A stretch of 64,000 nt of DNA, taken from positions 15,681-79,680 of the forward strand of contig DKML01000009.1 in the NCBI GenBank assembly GCA_002470515.1, in the 5' to 3' direction. Under the pieces are notes generated by a model, which saw only the letters and a list, made by a program, of their open reading frames with translations, searched no databases and was not told the DNA's origin. Shown piece after piece: positions 17,203 to 26,309 of the stretch (positions within the stretch are counted from its first letter, which is position 1; every line of letters begins with the position of its first letter). Position numbers and translations under genes: made by a program. Source of the DNA: Proteobacteria bacterium UBA7415. Lineage in GTDB: Bacteria; Pseudomonadota; Gammaproteobacteria; Arenicellales; Arenicellaceae.

Positions 17203-18753
17203 CTAAGAAGCTTTTACAGAAGGGTCCGCAGCTTCAAACTCTAATGTTTCGCTATCAGTGCTATCACTAACGAGCTTGAGGCGTTCAGCCGGTTTTCTTG
17301 TACCAGTAGCGCCACCGTTCAAGGCATTTCTCCACAAACTCTTATCAAGCGAGTTTACGAGTCTTTGTAGCGTGCTGCTAACATGCGTTTGTACGCGGAT
17401 ACGCTCAATGTGAGGCCAAGTTGAACGTTCGCCTTCATGCATTAGGTCCATAATCTCTTCGGGCGTTCTTACTGATAAAGCCGTAGTTGGATTAAGGATG
17501 CGTTGCGCCGGTAGAATGTTAATGTCGCCGGTATAAGTTTGAGACACTAAAGAAATATACCCATTAATAATTTTACTCAAGGTAGATCGGTCGTTGAGAG
17601 GGCGCTGCAACAAATGTGATGCGGCTAAGCCCCAACTTTTAAACGTATCCAAACTTGTTTGAGTAATGGTGGAAATAATGCCGTCGCCTGCGCGTTCTGC
17701 ACTGATAAAGGGCAGAACCAAAGGATTGGTCTGGCTGACAATGTTGTGGTTAACGCCATAAAGTCGAGATAGGCGTTTCATCGGCAAATCTTCGCTTAAC
17801 GAACCGTCGACCCATTTTCTAGTTGGCAAATAGGGTACACGTTCCCCTTTTACATTGCGCGCTGCCAGCGTTACAGGATTAAACAAGCCTGGGATGCAGC
17901 TTGAAGCAAGTACCGCTTCGCGCACCATTACATTAGGAGTGGTTACCGCGTTTAATAGCCGAGACTTTTGATGTTTTTCGGCGGGCGCAATCGAGATGTT
18001 GATCTTAAGGCCCGAGATAGCATAGGCCTCAGCAAACGTAATGTCTGGAATCAGCCTAGCAATAATGCTCTGCAGGTTACTATCGACAATAGTCCCATGC
18101 TTGCCAGGTGTTAAACGGCTGATTATTGAGTCGATCTGACCATCAAATGAAAGAAAGTCTGGATCAAATATTTCGGCTAAATCTTCTTGTTTTCTAGTGC
18201 CTACAACGGCCGCAACAATTGCACCACCACTGGCGCCAGACAGAACATCTGGTATTAGGTCTTGCTCCCACAACGCTTTGATAACGCCAACGTGAAAAAA
18301 CAGATAGGTGCCTGCACCGCTAAGCATTAACGCCGATTGGCCATAGCACAAGTTAGCTCGATGAAAAAAGTCGAGCTTTTCTGGCATAGTGATGCCTTTA
18401 GCACGAGGTTTTGCTAAATGCTCTAGTGCAGCAGCGACCTCGTTGGTGTACTCGACGATTAAGTCTTTAGTACCAAATTTTGCGCGCTGATAAAGGCTTG
18501 ATCGACCCATGCCGCCCAAATTACCGTGAATCCCTTCGTTTAGCGTAAACAACAACGCTGGGTTGTTGTTAGCTTCTCTAAGAGCTTTTAGAGTTTCTAA
18601 GCGATTACGAATCGCCTCATAGTCATAGAGGTCAGATTTTGACTGAGATTTCCACTTGTCCATTCCTTTCTTTTGGTCGTAGCGAATTGCATAGTCGCTC
18701 CATTCTTCATAGGACTCAGCTTCGGCTAGTTTTCGTGTTAGGACTTTTGACAT
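17203..18753 (-). CDS. Patatin-like phospholipase / triacylglycerol lipase with DUF3336 domain
   Basis: A 516-residue protein with an N-terminal DUF3336 region (about 1-130, with KSDLYDYEAIRNRL and LNEGIHGNLGGMGR) fused to a patatin domain. The catalytic dyad is visible: Ser175 in GASGG (173-177) and Asp316 in VDGS. The oxyanion loop reads SGAGTYLFFHVG, the variant typical of this subgroup. Eukaryotic relatives of this architecture (TGL3/4/5, SDP1) are triacylglycerol lipases; bacterial ones are mostly untested. Its presence in a genome with PHA and alkane genes suggests a role in storage lipid turnover, which is inference. Confidence 0.9.
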   Translation of the reverse strand: MSKVLTRKLAEAESYEEWSDYAIRYDQKKGMDKWKSQSKSDLYDYEAIRNRLETLKALREANNNPALLFTLNEGIHGNLGGMGRSSLYQRAKFGTKDLIVEYTNEVAAALEHLAKPRAKGITMPEKLDFFHRANLCYGQSALMLSGAGTYLFFHVGVIKALWEQDLIPDVLSGASGGAIVAAVVGTRKQEDLAEIFDPDFLSFDGQIDSIISRLTPGKHGTIVDSNLQSIIARLIPDITFAEAYAISGLKINISIAPAEKHQKSRLLNAVTTPNVMVREAVLASSCIPGLFNPVTLAARNVKGERVPYLPTRKWVDGSLSEDLPMKRLSRLYGVNHNIVSQTNPLVLPFISAERAGDGIISTITQTSLDTFKSWGLAASHLLQRPLNDRSTLSKIINGYISLVSQTYTGDINILPAQRILNPTTALSVRTPEEIMDLMHEGERSTWPHIERIRVQTHVSSTLQRLVNSLDKSLWRNALNGGATGTRKPAERLKLVSDSTDSETLEFEAADPSVKAS

Positions 18754-18970
18754 TGTTATTTCTTGCGGTTTGAGGTGTTGTTTTGGGAATTTGAGAGCCT
18801 CAAATTAAACCGAATGTTGGACAGTTTGGTGGCAACGCAGATACCCTCACGTAAAGGATCCTTCAATTCTTTTAGTTTAAAACAATCGTGAAAAGTCTTC
18901 GCCCAATTTTGTGTAAAACTCGGCAAATAATGGACGTTTCATCCATTTAGCCAACAATCGTCCACTATTC

Positions 18971-20071
18971 TTATACGAGCTTAGCAAGCATGTCTTTCTC
19001 GTAGGGAACGAGTTCTTCCATGCGGTTTTCGGCGACTTTTTTAGCCCAGTTTGGATTCGCGATAAGTGCGCGACCAACAGCCACCAAATCAAATTCGTCA
19101 TTGCCTAAACGCTTATACAGTTCGTCGAGGCTGGCAATGTTTGCTGCGCTGAATTCGCCTTTGGTTGTAGCTGAAATGAAGTCAGAATCAAGACTCACGC
19201 TACCCACCGTCATACTTGCTTTGCCGGTAAGCTTTTTGCACCAGCCTGCTAGATTTAGATCACTGTCCTCGAATTCAGGTTCCCAAAAACGTCGTTGTGA
19301 TGCGTGAAAAATATCTACCCCTGCATTGGATAAAGGGGTTAAGAACTCTTCGAGCTCTTGGGGTGTAGTTGCCAAACGAGCGGCGTACTCTTGTTGCTTC
19401 CATTGAGAGAATCGCAAGATGATAGGAAAATCATCACTTACTTCATTTCGCATTGCTTCGATGACTTCAACCGCAAAGCGCAAGCGTTTGGATGGTGTGC
19501 CTCCGTATTCGTCATCGCGATGGTTAGTGCCAGCCCAGAAGAACTGATCGATCAGATATCCGTGGGCGCCATGTATTTCAAGCGCATCACAACCAATGGC
19601 TTGGGCGTTTTTTGCGGCACGACCGTAAGCCTCCACCGTTTCTTTAATGTCTTGTTTGGTCATAACATGACCAACGATTTTGCCAGGCAGCACCATGCCC
19701 GACGGGCTGTATCCGGGCGTATCGCCACCAGGTTCAATACCCGGTCGGCGTAAAGCGCCAACATGCCATATTTGTGGGGCAATTTTGCCACCTTCACCAT
19801 GAACGGCGTCTACTACTTTCTGCCAACCGGCAAGAGCATCATCGCCATCAAAGAGGGGTACATCTGGATAGCCACTTGCCGCTTTATGACCAAGGCATGT
19901 GCCTTCTGTAATGATTAGTCCAACATCCCCTTCGGCACGTTTTCGATAGTATTCAACCACATTGTCGCCTGGAACGTTGTTCAGTGATTTATTGCGAGTC
20001 ATAGGAGCCATACAGACACGATTTTTAAGTTGGAGGGAACCAAGTTCGAAAGGGCTTAATAATGTAGTCAT
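18971..20071 (-). CDS. NADH:flavin oxidoreductase, old yellow enzyme family (classical type)
   Basis: A 366-residue FMN enzyme. The APMTRNKS motif (22-29) has Thr25 where the YqjM type has Cys, marking the classical (NemA/OPR-like) group. Other markers are QIWHVGALRRP, HGAH (167-170), HRDDEYGGTPSKRLRF and the C-terminal VGRALIANPNW. These enzymes reduce enones, nitro-esters and similar electrophiles with NAD(P)H. A further 217 bp separates it from the patatin gene downstream. Confidence 0.9.
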   Translation of the reverse strand: MTTLLSPFELGSLQLKNRVCMAPMTRNKSLNNVPGDNVVEYYRKRAEGDVGLIITEGTCLGHKAASGYPDVPLFDGDDALAGWQKVVDAVHGEGGKIAPQIWHVGALRRPGIEPGGDTPGYSPSGMVLPGKIVGHVMTKQDIKETVEAYGRAAKNAQAIGCDALEIHGAHGYLIDQFFWAGTNHRDDEYGGTPSKRLRFAVEVIEAMRNEVSDDFPIILRFSQWKQQEYAARLATTPQELEEFLTPLSNAGVDIFHASQRRFWEPEFEDSDLNLAGWCKKLTGKASMTVGSVSLDSDFISATTKGEFSAANIASLDELYKRLGNDEFDLVAVGRALIANPNWAKKVAENRMEELVPYEKDMLAKLV

Positions 20072-20207
20072 GGAAGATTGTTTTGTTAGAGGTGGTTAAA
20101 TGGGCAAATGTTTAAGCCATGAAGCTTACAGCCCTGATGCATGAATATCCAATTTTCAATCTTTATAAGCGGTATGCAGATTGCATCATTGAATATTGAA
20201 ACTTAAA

Positions 20208-21284
20208 TTAAGCACGAGAATCAGCTAGACTTAGTTTGCGCCACGCTTGTGGCGAGCAATTATGCCAACTCCTAAATGCCCGTGTAAAGTTGGCGGCTTC
20301 GCTATAAGCAAGTAAATAGGCAATGTCAGACACATTTAGATGAGTTGTGTTGAGCCACTCGACTGCAAGTTCGTTGCGCTGTGATTTTAATAGCGATTTG
20401 TAACTACTGCCGCGCGCCTCGAGTCTCCGAGCTAGGGTGCGAGCCGATACCGCAAGTTCTTGGGCTATTTCAGGTAGCGTGGGTGGTTGAGTTGTTTCGC
20501 TATGAAAGCCCGTGTTTGATGTGCGTTGTTGTTCAGCATAAGCTGCGTAGCGATTAGAGAAGAACTGATTTAGGTGGTGGCGAACCAAGCTTACGGAATT
20601 TTCTTGTGTGCTTAAGCTCAACAGAATACTTCGACATTTCGCGACGTTATCTAGGTAACTGGATTGATCACTAAGTGGGGACTTTACATCTCCCCACGAG
20701 ACTGGGATCGACAATACATTTTGTTTTTGCCCATAGCGACATATAGTCCCCAGATCTTTGTCCAGTGAATGAGCATATTTTGGTTTGGGGTGATCAAAGT
20801 GGATTGATGTTTGCGCACCAATATCGTGCGCCATAATCGTTTCGATGATGGAACGACCAACGGAAGTCGAAATTTCACTCAACCAACGGCGCACTAAAGG
20901 GTTGGTCGATTGAACGTGGTTGATAATTTTGATTGTTGCATTATCTTCAACCAACGACGTGGTAACGATAGTTGAACGTGTTGCGCTGTATTCAGCAATT
21001 GTTTGCAGGGCTGAACGAAGATCAGGTGCACACAAAGCCGCGAACCCAACTGGGCCATGACTGCTGAGTTGTATTTGTTTGCCAAAGCGCAGAGCGATAG
21101 ATTCGACACCCATGCTCTCTAGTGCTGGAAACAGCCGGTCAGCAATTTCCCCATCCATATAATCTTGCTCAAGGGCGCTCGCAGAGAGCTCACCGAATTG
21201 TTGACTCAACGGTTTCCAAAGGTTGGGTTCTGCGGCGAGGATGAGGCGCAGATAAGCGGTGGAAATTTTATGTCTATCAGTCAA
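20208..21284 (-). CDS. AraC-family transcriptional regulator
   Basis: A 358-residue regulator with an N-terminal arabinose-binding-like (OruR/ArgR-type) domain (about 15-200). The C-terminal AraC double helix-turn-helix is at about 255-350 (LPEIAQELAVSARTLARRLEARGSSYKSLL ... VSDIAYLLAYSEAANFTRAFRSWHNCSPQAWR). It is transcribed divergently from alkB with a 160-bp shared intergenic region, so it is the likely alkane-responsive activator of alkB. The inducer is not visible from sequence. Confidence 0.9.
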   Translation of the reverse strand: MTDRHKISTAYLRLILAAEPNLWKPLSQQFGELSASALEQDYMDGEIADRLFPALESMGVESIALRFGKQIQLSSHGPVGFAALCAPDLRSALQTIAEYSATRSTIVTTSLVEDNATIKIINHVQSTNPLVRRWLSEISTSVGRSIIETIMAHDIGAQTSIHFDHPKPKYAHSLDKDLGTICRYGQKQNVLSIPVSWGDVKSPLSDQSSYLDNVAKCRSILLSLSTQENSVSLVRHHLNQFFSNRYAAYAEQQRTSNTGFHSETTQPPTLPEIAQELAVSARTLARRLEARGSSYKSLLKSQRNELAVEWLNTTHLNVSDIAYLLAYSEAANFTRAFRSWHNCSPQAWRKLSLADSRA

Positions 21285-21444
21285 AAGTGTAGTTCACTGG
21301 GTTCAAATATTGTTTTAGGGCATTTACAGATCTTAGTGAGGCGCAGCCGTTTGGCTATTAATGATAAGTAAATAGTCATTTTATGAAATTCCAAGTATCT
21401 CATGCTTTCGTTATTATTGTGCCGTTACCAAAGGAGAAACGTTC

Positions 21445-22620
21445 ATGTACACAGTCCACGATTCAGTAAAAGGCCAAATTCAATTCACCGACCGCAAGCG
21501 CTATTTTTGGCTCGCCTCGATTGTACTTCCTCTAATACCGTTAGCCGTTATATACGGTTACTACCAAGTTGGCTCGCCTTGGATGTTATTGCTTCCATTG
21601 GTGATTGCATATGTAATGATTCCTATTCTTGATCATTTAGGCGGCGTGGATAAAACCAATCCACCAGAAGAAATAGTACCGCTGTTGGATGCGGACCCCT
21701 ATTACAAAAACCTGCTGAAGATGAGCATTCCATTGCACTTTGTTGTCGTGATCCTAAGCGCATGGTTTGTAGGCATTGAGCCACTACCTGTTTGGGCGAT
21801 TCTCAGTTTTGCGATGACCGCCGGTATGTACAGTGGAGCGTGTATCAATACGGCCCATGAGATTGGACATAAAAACTCTAAGGAAGACCGGTTGTGGGCA
21901 AGAATAAGCTTAGCGGTTTGCGGTTACGGTCACTTCTGTATAGAACATAACTTAGGTCATCACCGAGATGTGTCTACGCCAGAAGATCCAGCAAGTTCGC
22001 GTATGGGCGAAAATATTTACAGCTTCGCCATGCGTGAGTTGCCGGGTGCAGCTAAACGTGGATGGATGGCAGAACGGGACCGTCTTGCTAGAAAAGGGCA
22101 TGGTTTTTGGTCAGTGCATAACCATATTTTGCAATCGTATTCTCTTACTTTGTTATTCCAAGGCGCTCTAGTAATCGCTTTTGGCTGGCCTGTCCTATTG
22201 TTTCTAGTAGTCCATAACTTCTTTGCATGGATGCAACTTACCTCAGCCAATTATATTGAGCACTATGGTTTGCTAAGAATGCGTAAAGACAACGGCAAGT
22301 ACGAGCGTTGTCAGCCTCACCATTCATGGAACGCCAACCATCTGTTTAGCAACTTAATGTTGTTTCAACTAGAACGTCATTCTGACCATCACGCTAATCC
22401 AGCGAGACCTTTTCAGAGCTTGCGCAGTTTCGAAGACTTGCCTGAGCTGCCTGCGGGTTATTTCACCATGTACTTGATAGCGTACTTTCCACCGTTGTGG
22501 TTTAAAGTTATGAATCAACGAGTGGTTGACCTGCCTCACATCCAAGGTGACTTTTCTAAGATCAATCTTGATCCAAAGCGAGCGGAAGAGCTTAAAGCGA
22601 GGTACAGTGTTAGCGGGTAA
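21445..22620 (+). CDS. alkB: Alkane 1-monooxygenase
   Basis: A 391-residue integral membrane non-haem di-iron hydroxylase that oxidises medium-chain n-alkanes to 1-alkanols using rubredoxin-delivered electrons. All histidine boxes are intact: HEIGH (138-142), HNLGHH (168-173) and RHSDHH (311-316), plus the AlkB hallmark NYIEHYGL (269-276). Hydrophobic helices cover roughly 22-62 and 95-160. ATG 21445 has an AAGGAG site. No rubredoxin is fused or adjacent, so electron carriers must be encoded elsewhere. A terminator follows. Confidence 0.96.
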   Translation: MYTVHDSVKGQIQFTDRKRYFWLASIVLPLIPLAVIYGYYQVGSPWMLLLPLVIAYVMIPILDHLGGVDKTNPPEEIVPLLDADPYYKNLLKMSIPLHFVVVILSAWFVGIEPLPVWAILSFAMTAGMYSGACINTAHEIGHKNSKEDRLWARISLAVCGYGHFCIEHNLGHHRDVSTPEDPASSRMGENIYSFAMRELPGAAKRGWMAERDRLARKGHGFWSVHNHILQSYSLTLLFQGALVIAFGWPVLLFLVVHNFFAWMQLTSANYIEHYGLLRMRKDNGKYERCQPHHSWNANHLFSNLMLFQLERHSDHHANPARPFQSLRSFEDLPELPAGYFTMYLIAYFPPLWFKVMNQRVVDLPHIQGDFSKINLDPKRAEELKARYSVSG

Positions 22621-22651
22621 TCAACGCCAAGATTGCTTCACCTTTAAAATT

Positions 22652-22701
22652 AAAACCGCGAGAAAGCTTTCAGTTATGTCAGTGCTCTTGCGGTTTTTTT
22701 T
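22652..22701 (+). terminator. Intrinsic terminator after alkB
   Basis: The arm AAAACCGCGAGA (22652-22663) pairs with TCTTGCGGTTTT (22686-22697) with one G-U pair, and a run of eight T follows. It lies about 30 bp after the alkB stop. Confidence 0.85.
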
Positions 22702-22741
22702 GCTTGGAAGGTTTTGTAACGTTATAAATGCGCCCCTGACT

Positions 22742-23506
22742 CTAGGGCTTCTGAACGTCGTTGCTGCGTCGCCCTGAGAGCTCACGCGCGATAGCTTTTA
22801 CTGCGCCACGCATAATATTCATTTCAATTTGTGTTGGTTCAGACTTACGCATGTACTGGCGAATGCGCATCAGGGTTTCACCTTGATGCGATTTTAAGAA
22901 TTTGACATCCTTTAGTACCCATTCAAGTTGTTCAAGAAGCTGTTCAAACTGCTCTGAAGAGGGCAGCGGTTGGCTGGCTTTTGCTGCTGATTCATTCGAT
23001 ATCGCTAGCTCTGAACTGAAACTGCTGGCCTTAAAAATCTCGTAGCTCATAATCTGTACAGCAGCGGCGAGATTGAGCGAGCTGTAATCGGGGTTTGCGG
23101 GTAGCGTGAGTCTGTACTGGGCTAGCTTTAGATCGTCGTTATGTAAGCCCATTCGTTCTGGTCCAAACATCAAAGCGACTTTTCCGTGCTGCGAGTGCTT
23201 GAGCAGTAGCTGTGCGGCTTGCTCCGGTCCAACTACTGGAAGGTCGTAGCCTCGTGGCCGTGCTGTAGTAGCAATAGTTAGTTGAGAGTCTGCCAGACAC
23301 GTAGCAAGATTTGCATATGTCTGACAGGTAGCGAGCATATCTGCCGCGCCAGCGGCCATCTGTGTGGCCTGTTCGCTTGGGTAGTCTTTAGGCGCTACAA
23401 GGTCGACATGCGATAGCGCCATCGTTTTGGCAGACCGAACGGCAGAACCAATATTGCCAGGGTGAAAAGTGCGTACGAGAACTATGTGAATGTTGCTTAG
23501 CATCAT
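22742..23506 (-). CDS. trmJ: tRNA (cytidine/uridine-2'-O-)-methyltransferase
   Basis: A 254-residue SPOUT-class enzyme that 2'-O-methylates position 32 of several tRNAs. Family features are in place: IVLVRTFHPGNIGSAVRSAKTM at the N-terminus, VALMFGPERMGL in the middle and the knot region PDYSSLNLAAAVQIMSYE. A C-terminal helical dimerisation tail of about 90 residues ends in RRSNDV. Length is normal. It is 60 bp from hexR, downstream on the same strand, and may share its transcript. Confidence 0.93.
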   Translation of the reverse strand: MMLSNIHIVLVRTFHPGNIGSAVRSAKTMALSHVDLVAPKDYPSEQATQMAAGAADMLATCQTYANLATCLADSQLTIATTARPRGYDLPVVGPEQAAQLLLKHSQHGKVALMFGPERMGLHNDDLKLAQYRLTLPANPDYSSLNLAAAVQIMSYEIFKASSFSSELAISNESAAKASQPLPSSEQFEQLLEQLEWVLKDVKFLKSHQGETLMRIRQYMRKSEPTQIEMNIMRGAVKAIARELSGRRSNDVQKP

Positions 23507-23566
23507 ATAAGGCTTGGTCAGAAGTACTGATGGGATTATTTGGAGCGAGGCTTAAAGCAGCACGAA

Positions 23567-24412
23567 TTAGTCAACTCGCGTAGAGGCAAGATTGAATTTA
23601 ATAGACTTAATGTTCTCCTCTACTTCGGCACCTAATGTGAGAGCCACCTTGGTCGCTAACATATCGATTACCGCCAAATGAGCGATGCGAGAAGACATTG
23701 GTGTAAATAGGTCTGTGTCCTCAGCTGTTTGGGCATTTAATATTATTGAGCAGTGCTGCGCTAGTGGAGACTTCTCTGAGGTGATTCCAATAATGGTTGC
23801 CCCATTGCCCTGCGCAAACTGTGCGTTCTCGAGCATGGCTTTGGTTCGGCCTGTGTAAGAAATAAATATTGCTACATCTTGCGGCTGCAGCATCGACGAA
23901 ATCATACGTTGATTTATATAGTCTGTGTGTGCAATTGACGGAATGCCAAACCTAAAGAATTTGTGTTGGGCATCCAATGCGACTGAACTTGATGCTCCCA
24001 TACCAAAGAAGTTAATACTGCGGCATTCGCAGATAGCACTTGCAGCTGCATCCAGTGCAGTAGGATCTAGCCCAGTTGCTAGAGATTCTATGCTGGCATG
24101 AATCGACTGCAAAATCTTATTGATAACGACCGTTGAGTCTTCCTGTGCGCCAATGTTGTCAACAAACAAATGTGCTGCTGAAGAAAGTTCCTGAGCGAGT
24201 CGTAATTTGAAGTCTGGATAACCCTGGCATCCGAGCTTATGACACAGTCTGTTAACAGTTGGTTCGCTGACCTTGGCTCTTGTTGCCAAATTAGCAATAG
24301 ACATGTGGATGACCGAGTTAGGGTCGGCTTTAATTACATCGACAAGCTTAAGGTCGGACTTACTAAAGCGGAGCGTATTGCTACTTAGTTGCGCGAGTAA
24401 TGATGGTGTCAT
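23567..24412 (-). CDS. hexR: HexR, RpiR/MurR-family repressor of central carbon genes
   Basis: A 281-residue regulator: an N-terminal RpiR helix-turn-helix (about 1-77, with ATRAKVSEPTVNRLCHKLGCQGYPDFKLRLA) and a C-terminal SIS sugar-phosphate domain (about 120-260, with FFGMGASSSVALDAQHKFFR and FISYTGRTKAML). In gammaproteobacteria HexR binds TGTAATT-like palindromes and releases DNA on binding KDPG, the Entner-Doudoroff intermediate. The gene is divergent from gap, with three such palindromes between them, and two more lie before zwf. This fixes the identity well. Confidence 0.93.
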   Translation of the reverse strand: MTPSLLAQLSSNTLRFSKSDLKLVDVIKADPNSVIHMSIANLATRAKVSEPTVNRLCHKLGCQGYPDFKLRLAQELSSAAHLFVDNIGAQEDSTVVINKILQSIHASIESLATGLDPTALDAAASAICECRSINFFGMGASSSVALDAQHKFFRFGIPSIAHTDYINQRMISSMLQPQDVAIFISYTGRTKAMLENAQFAQGNGATIIGITSEKSPLAQHCSIILNAQTAEDTDLFTPMSSRIAHLAVIDMLATKVALTLGAEVEENIKSIKFNLASTRVD

Positions 24413-24543
24413 TGTGTTTTTGGTGTTGTTCTCAATTGTGATTTCAATTTTTACTTAACATCTACGAGGTCTGTAGTTTAGTTACAGACAAATCATAACC
24501 TAATTACCACGTCCGAGTTATTAAGTGGATAAATTGAGCTAAA

Positions 24544-24558
24544 AGTAATTTCATTACA
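24544..24558. promoter_or_regulatory. HexR operator, gap site 1
   Basis: AGTAATTTCATTACA matches the HexR palindrome TGTAATTnnATTACA at all but one informative base. It lies in the hexR-gap intergenic region. Confidence 0.7.
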
Positions 24559-24584
24559 AAAAGACGTATAAGTTGCAATGTTTA

Positions 24585-24599
24585 TGTAATTATATTACA
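24585..24599. promoter_or_regulatory. HexR operator, gap site 2
   Basis: TGTAATTATATTACA is a full match to the HexR palindrome. Its centre lies 41 bp after that of site 1, close to four helical turns. Confidence 0.85.
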
Positions 24600-24667
24600 T
24601 TTAGGGCGTTGTTAAGAGGTCCCTACGCCTGAATATGGCATAGATGACTCCTATTTACAGTTAAAAA

Positions 24668-24682
24668 TGTAATTCTATTACA
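24668..24682. promoter_or_regulatory. HexR operator, gap site 3
   Basis: TGTAATTCTATTACA is a full match, 83 bp from site 2 centre to centre. It ends 8 bp before the gap ATG and abuts the Shine-Dalgarno sequence (AGGTGAG), so a bound repressor here would act as a roadblock within the leader. Confidence 0.82.
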
Positions 24683-24690
24683 GGTGAGAA

Positions 24691-25731
24691 ATGATCAAGA
24701 TTGCTATTAATGGTTTCGGTCGCATTGGAAGAAACGTAGTAAGAGCGCTTTACGAAAATGGTTTGTCAGACCAGGTAAAGGTTGTAGCGATTAACGATCT
24801 AGGCGAAGCTCGAATTAATGCTCACCTACTCAAATACGACACAGCGCATGGAGAGTTTCATCAAGCCGTGAGTGTTGAGGGCGACGAAATTATAATTGGC
24901 CAAGACCGAGTTAGGGTTCTAAGCGAACGCTCGCCGCAATCCCTACCTTGGGCAGAACTTGATATTGACTTAGTAATGGAATGTACCGGCTTATTTACCA
25001 AGCGCGAAGATGCAGCGATGCACTTAGAGGCAGGGGCGCAGCAAGTATTGATTTCTGCTCCAGGTGCCGGGGCCGATGCGACTATTGTTTACGGTGTTAA
25101 CGACTCAGTGCTAACCGGTTCGCATCAAGTGGTGTCTAATGCGTCTTGCACAACCAATTGCTTGGCACCAATCGCCGCAGCATTACACGCTGAACTTGGA
25201 ATTGACAAAGGTTTGGCCAATACCGTGCACGCCTACACCAATGACCAAAGTCTAAACGACGTTTATCACACTGACCTGCGTCGAGCACGAGCAGCTGGGC
25301 ACTCGATGATCCCATCCAAAACAGGAGCAGCGGCCGCCATTGGCTTGGTTATACCTTCTCTTGATGGGCGCTTAGACGGCTTGTCAGTGCGGGTACCTAC
25401 ATTGAACGTTTCGTTATTAGACTTAACCATCAATACGTCACGCGCCACGAGCGTTGCTGAAGTGAACGAAATCTTAAGCAATGCGGCTGCAGGCTCGAAG
25501 AACGGCATTCTAGCAATAAACGACTTGCCCTTAGTGTCATCGGACTTTAATCACAATCCAGCGTCTAGTATTGTTGATGTTACTCAAACTAAAGTTCAAG
25601 GCGACTTAGTTAAGGTCTTGGCTTGGTATGACAATGAGTGGGGATTTTCGAATCGCATGATTGACACTGCATTAGCAATGGCCGCGGTGAAAGCGAGAGA
25701 TGAATCTCAACAATTCTCAAAAGCTGGCTAA
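24691..25731 (+). CDS. gap: Glyceraldehyde-3-phosphate dehydrogenase, type I
   Basis: A 346-residue enzyme that oxidises and phosphorylates glyceraldehyde-3-phosphate. The NAD-binding GFGRIGR is at 8-14 and Asp36 after the second strand favours NAD. The active-site Cys153 is in ASCTTNC, with His180 in TVHAYTNDQ and the phosphate-site [10 protein letters not shown]. The C-terminal [12 protein letters not shown] is canonical. The D-erythrose-4-phosphate dehydrogenase (Epd) relative is an alternative, but the HexR-controlled position beside the Entner-Doudoroff genes argues for glycolytic Gap. Confidence 0.93.
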   Translation: MIKIAINGFGRIGRNVVRALYENGLSDQVKVVAINDLGEARINAHLLKYDTAHGEFHQAVSVEGDEIIIGQDRVRVLSERSPQSLPWAELDIDLVMECTGLFTKREDAAMHLEAGAQQVLISAPGAGADATIVYGVNDSVLTGSHQVVSNASCTTNCLAPIAAALHAELGIDKGLANTVHAYTNDQSLNDVYHTDLRRARAAGHSMIPSKTGAAAAIGLVIPSLDGRLDGLSVRVPTLNVSLLDLTINTSRATSVAEVNEILSNAAAGSKNGILAINDLPLVSSDFNHNPASSIVDVTQTKVQGDLVKVLAWYDNEWGFSNRMIDTALAMAAVKARDESQQFSKAG

Positions 25732-25746
25732 GTTTAGTTGGTTGAG

Positions 25747-26250
25747 TTAGTCAAGCGATAGCTGGTAAAACACGCTGTGTGGATCCTTTTGGTAGCTACC
25801 AAAAGGGTCGCACTCCTTGAAGCCATGTGCCGTATACAGGCGTCGCGCCGGATTAAACACCTTATTTGTTCCGGTCTCTAATGCTAGGTAGGCGATTTGA
25901 TGCTTAGCAGCATGGCCTAATATATGCATTAAGAGCGCCCGACCGATGCCCCTTCGTGTGGCGCTCGGGTCTACTTTCATAGACTTTATTTCTGCATAGG
26001 GCGAAGTGCTAACATCAGCGTCTCTACTCTTTGGAAACACCTTAAGAGCGACACAACCCAGAACTTTATCGTCAATGTCTCTCGCGCTCCACACCGTTAA
26101 GTCAGGATGTCTGCGAGCCTGCGTATTTAGGGCGTGGGAGCTTTCAGGCGGCGAATGGCGCAGCATTTCGATTCTATGTTGTTCTAAAAGCGCAATGACT
26201 TGGCCGTCAGTCAGTTTATCAATATCTATAGTGTGGTCTTTAAACGTCAT
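25747..26250 (-). CDS. GNAT-family N-acetyltransferase
   Basis: A 167-residue acetyltransferase. The acetyl-CoA pyrophosphate-binding loop is seen in VDPSATRRGIGRALLMHILGHA, preceded by the AEIKSMKV strand and followed by YLALETGTNKVFNPARRLYTAHGF. It resembles the YsnE/PhnO-like small-molecule or peptide acetyltransferases. The substrate is unknown. It lies between gap (convergent) and glk (same strand, 59 bp away). Confidence 0.85.
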   Translation of the reverse strand: MTFKDHTIDIDKLTDGQVIALLEQHRIEMLRHSPPESSHALNTQARRHPDLTVWSARDIDDKVLGCVALKVFPKSRDADVSTSPYAEIKSMKVDPSATRRGIGRALLMHILGHAAKHQIAYLALETGTNKVFNPARRLYTAHGFKECDPFGSYQKDPHSVFYQLSLD

Positions 26251-26309
26251 CTCTTAAGTGTGACCTCTTACGCTTAGGGAAATAATGCCACATTTCATTA
26301 CAAATAATC

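Noticed and set aside
18877..19101. A 74-codon minus-strand frame at the 3' end of the second old yellow enzyme
   Set aside because: It overlaps the end of that gene in another frame and has no start signal or domain.
26290..26304. A sixth HexR operator (CACATTTCATTACA)
   Set aside because: Only the right half-site matches; the left half has no TGTAAT-like bases.
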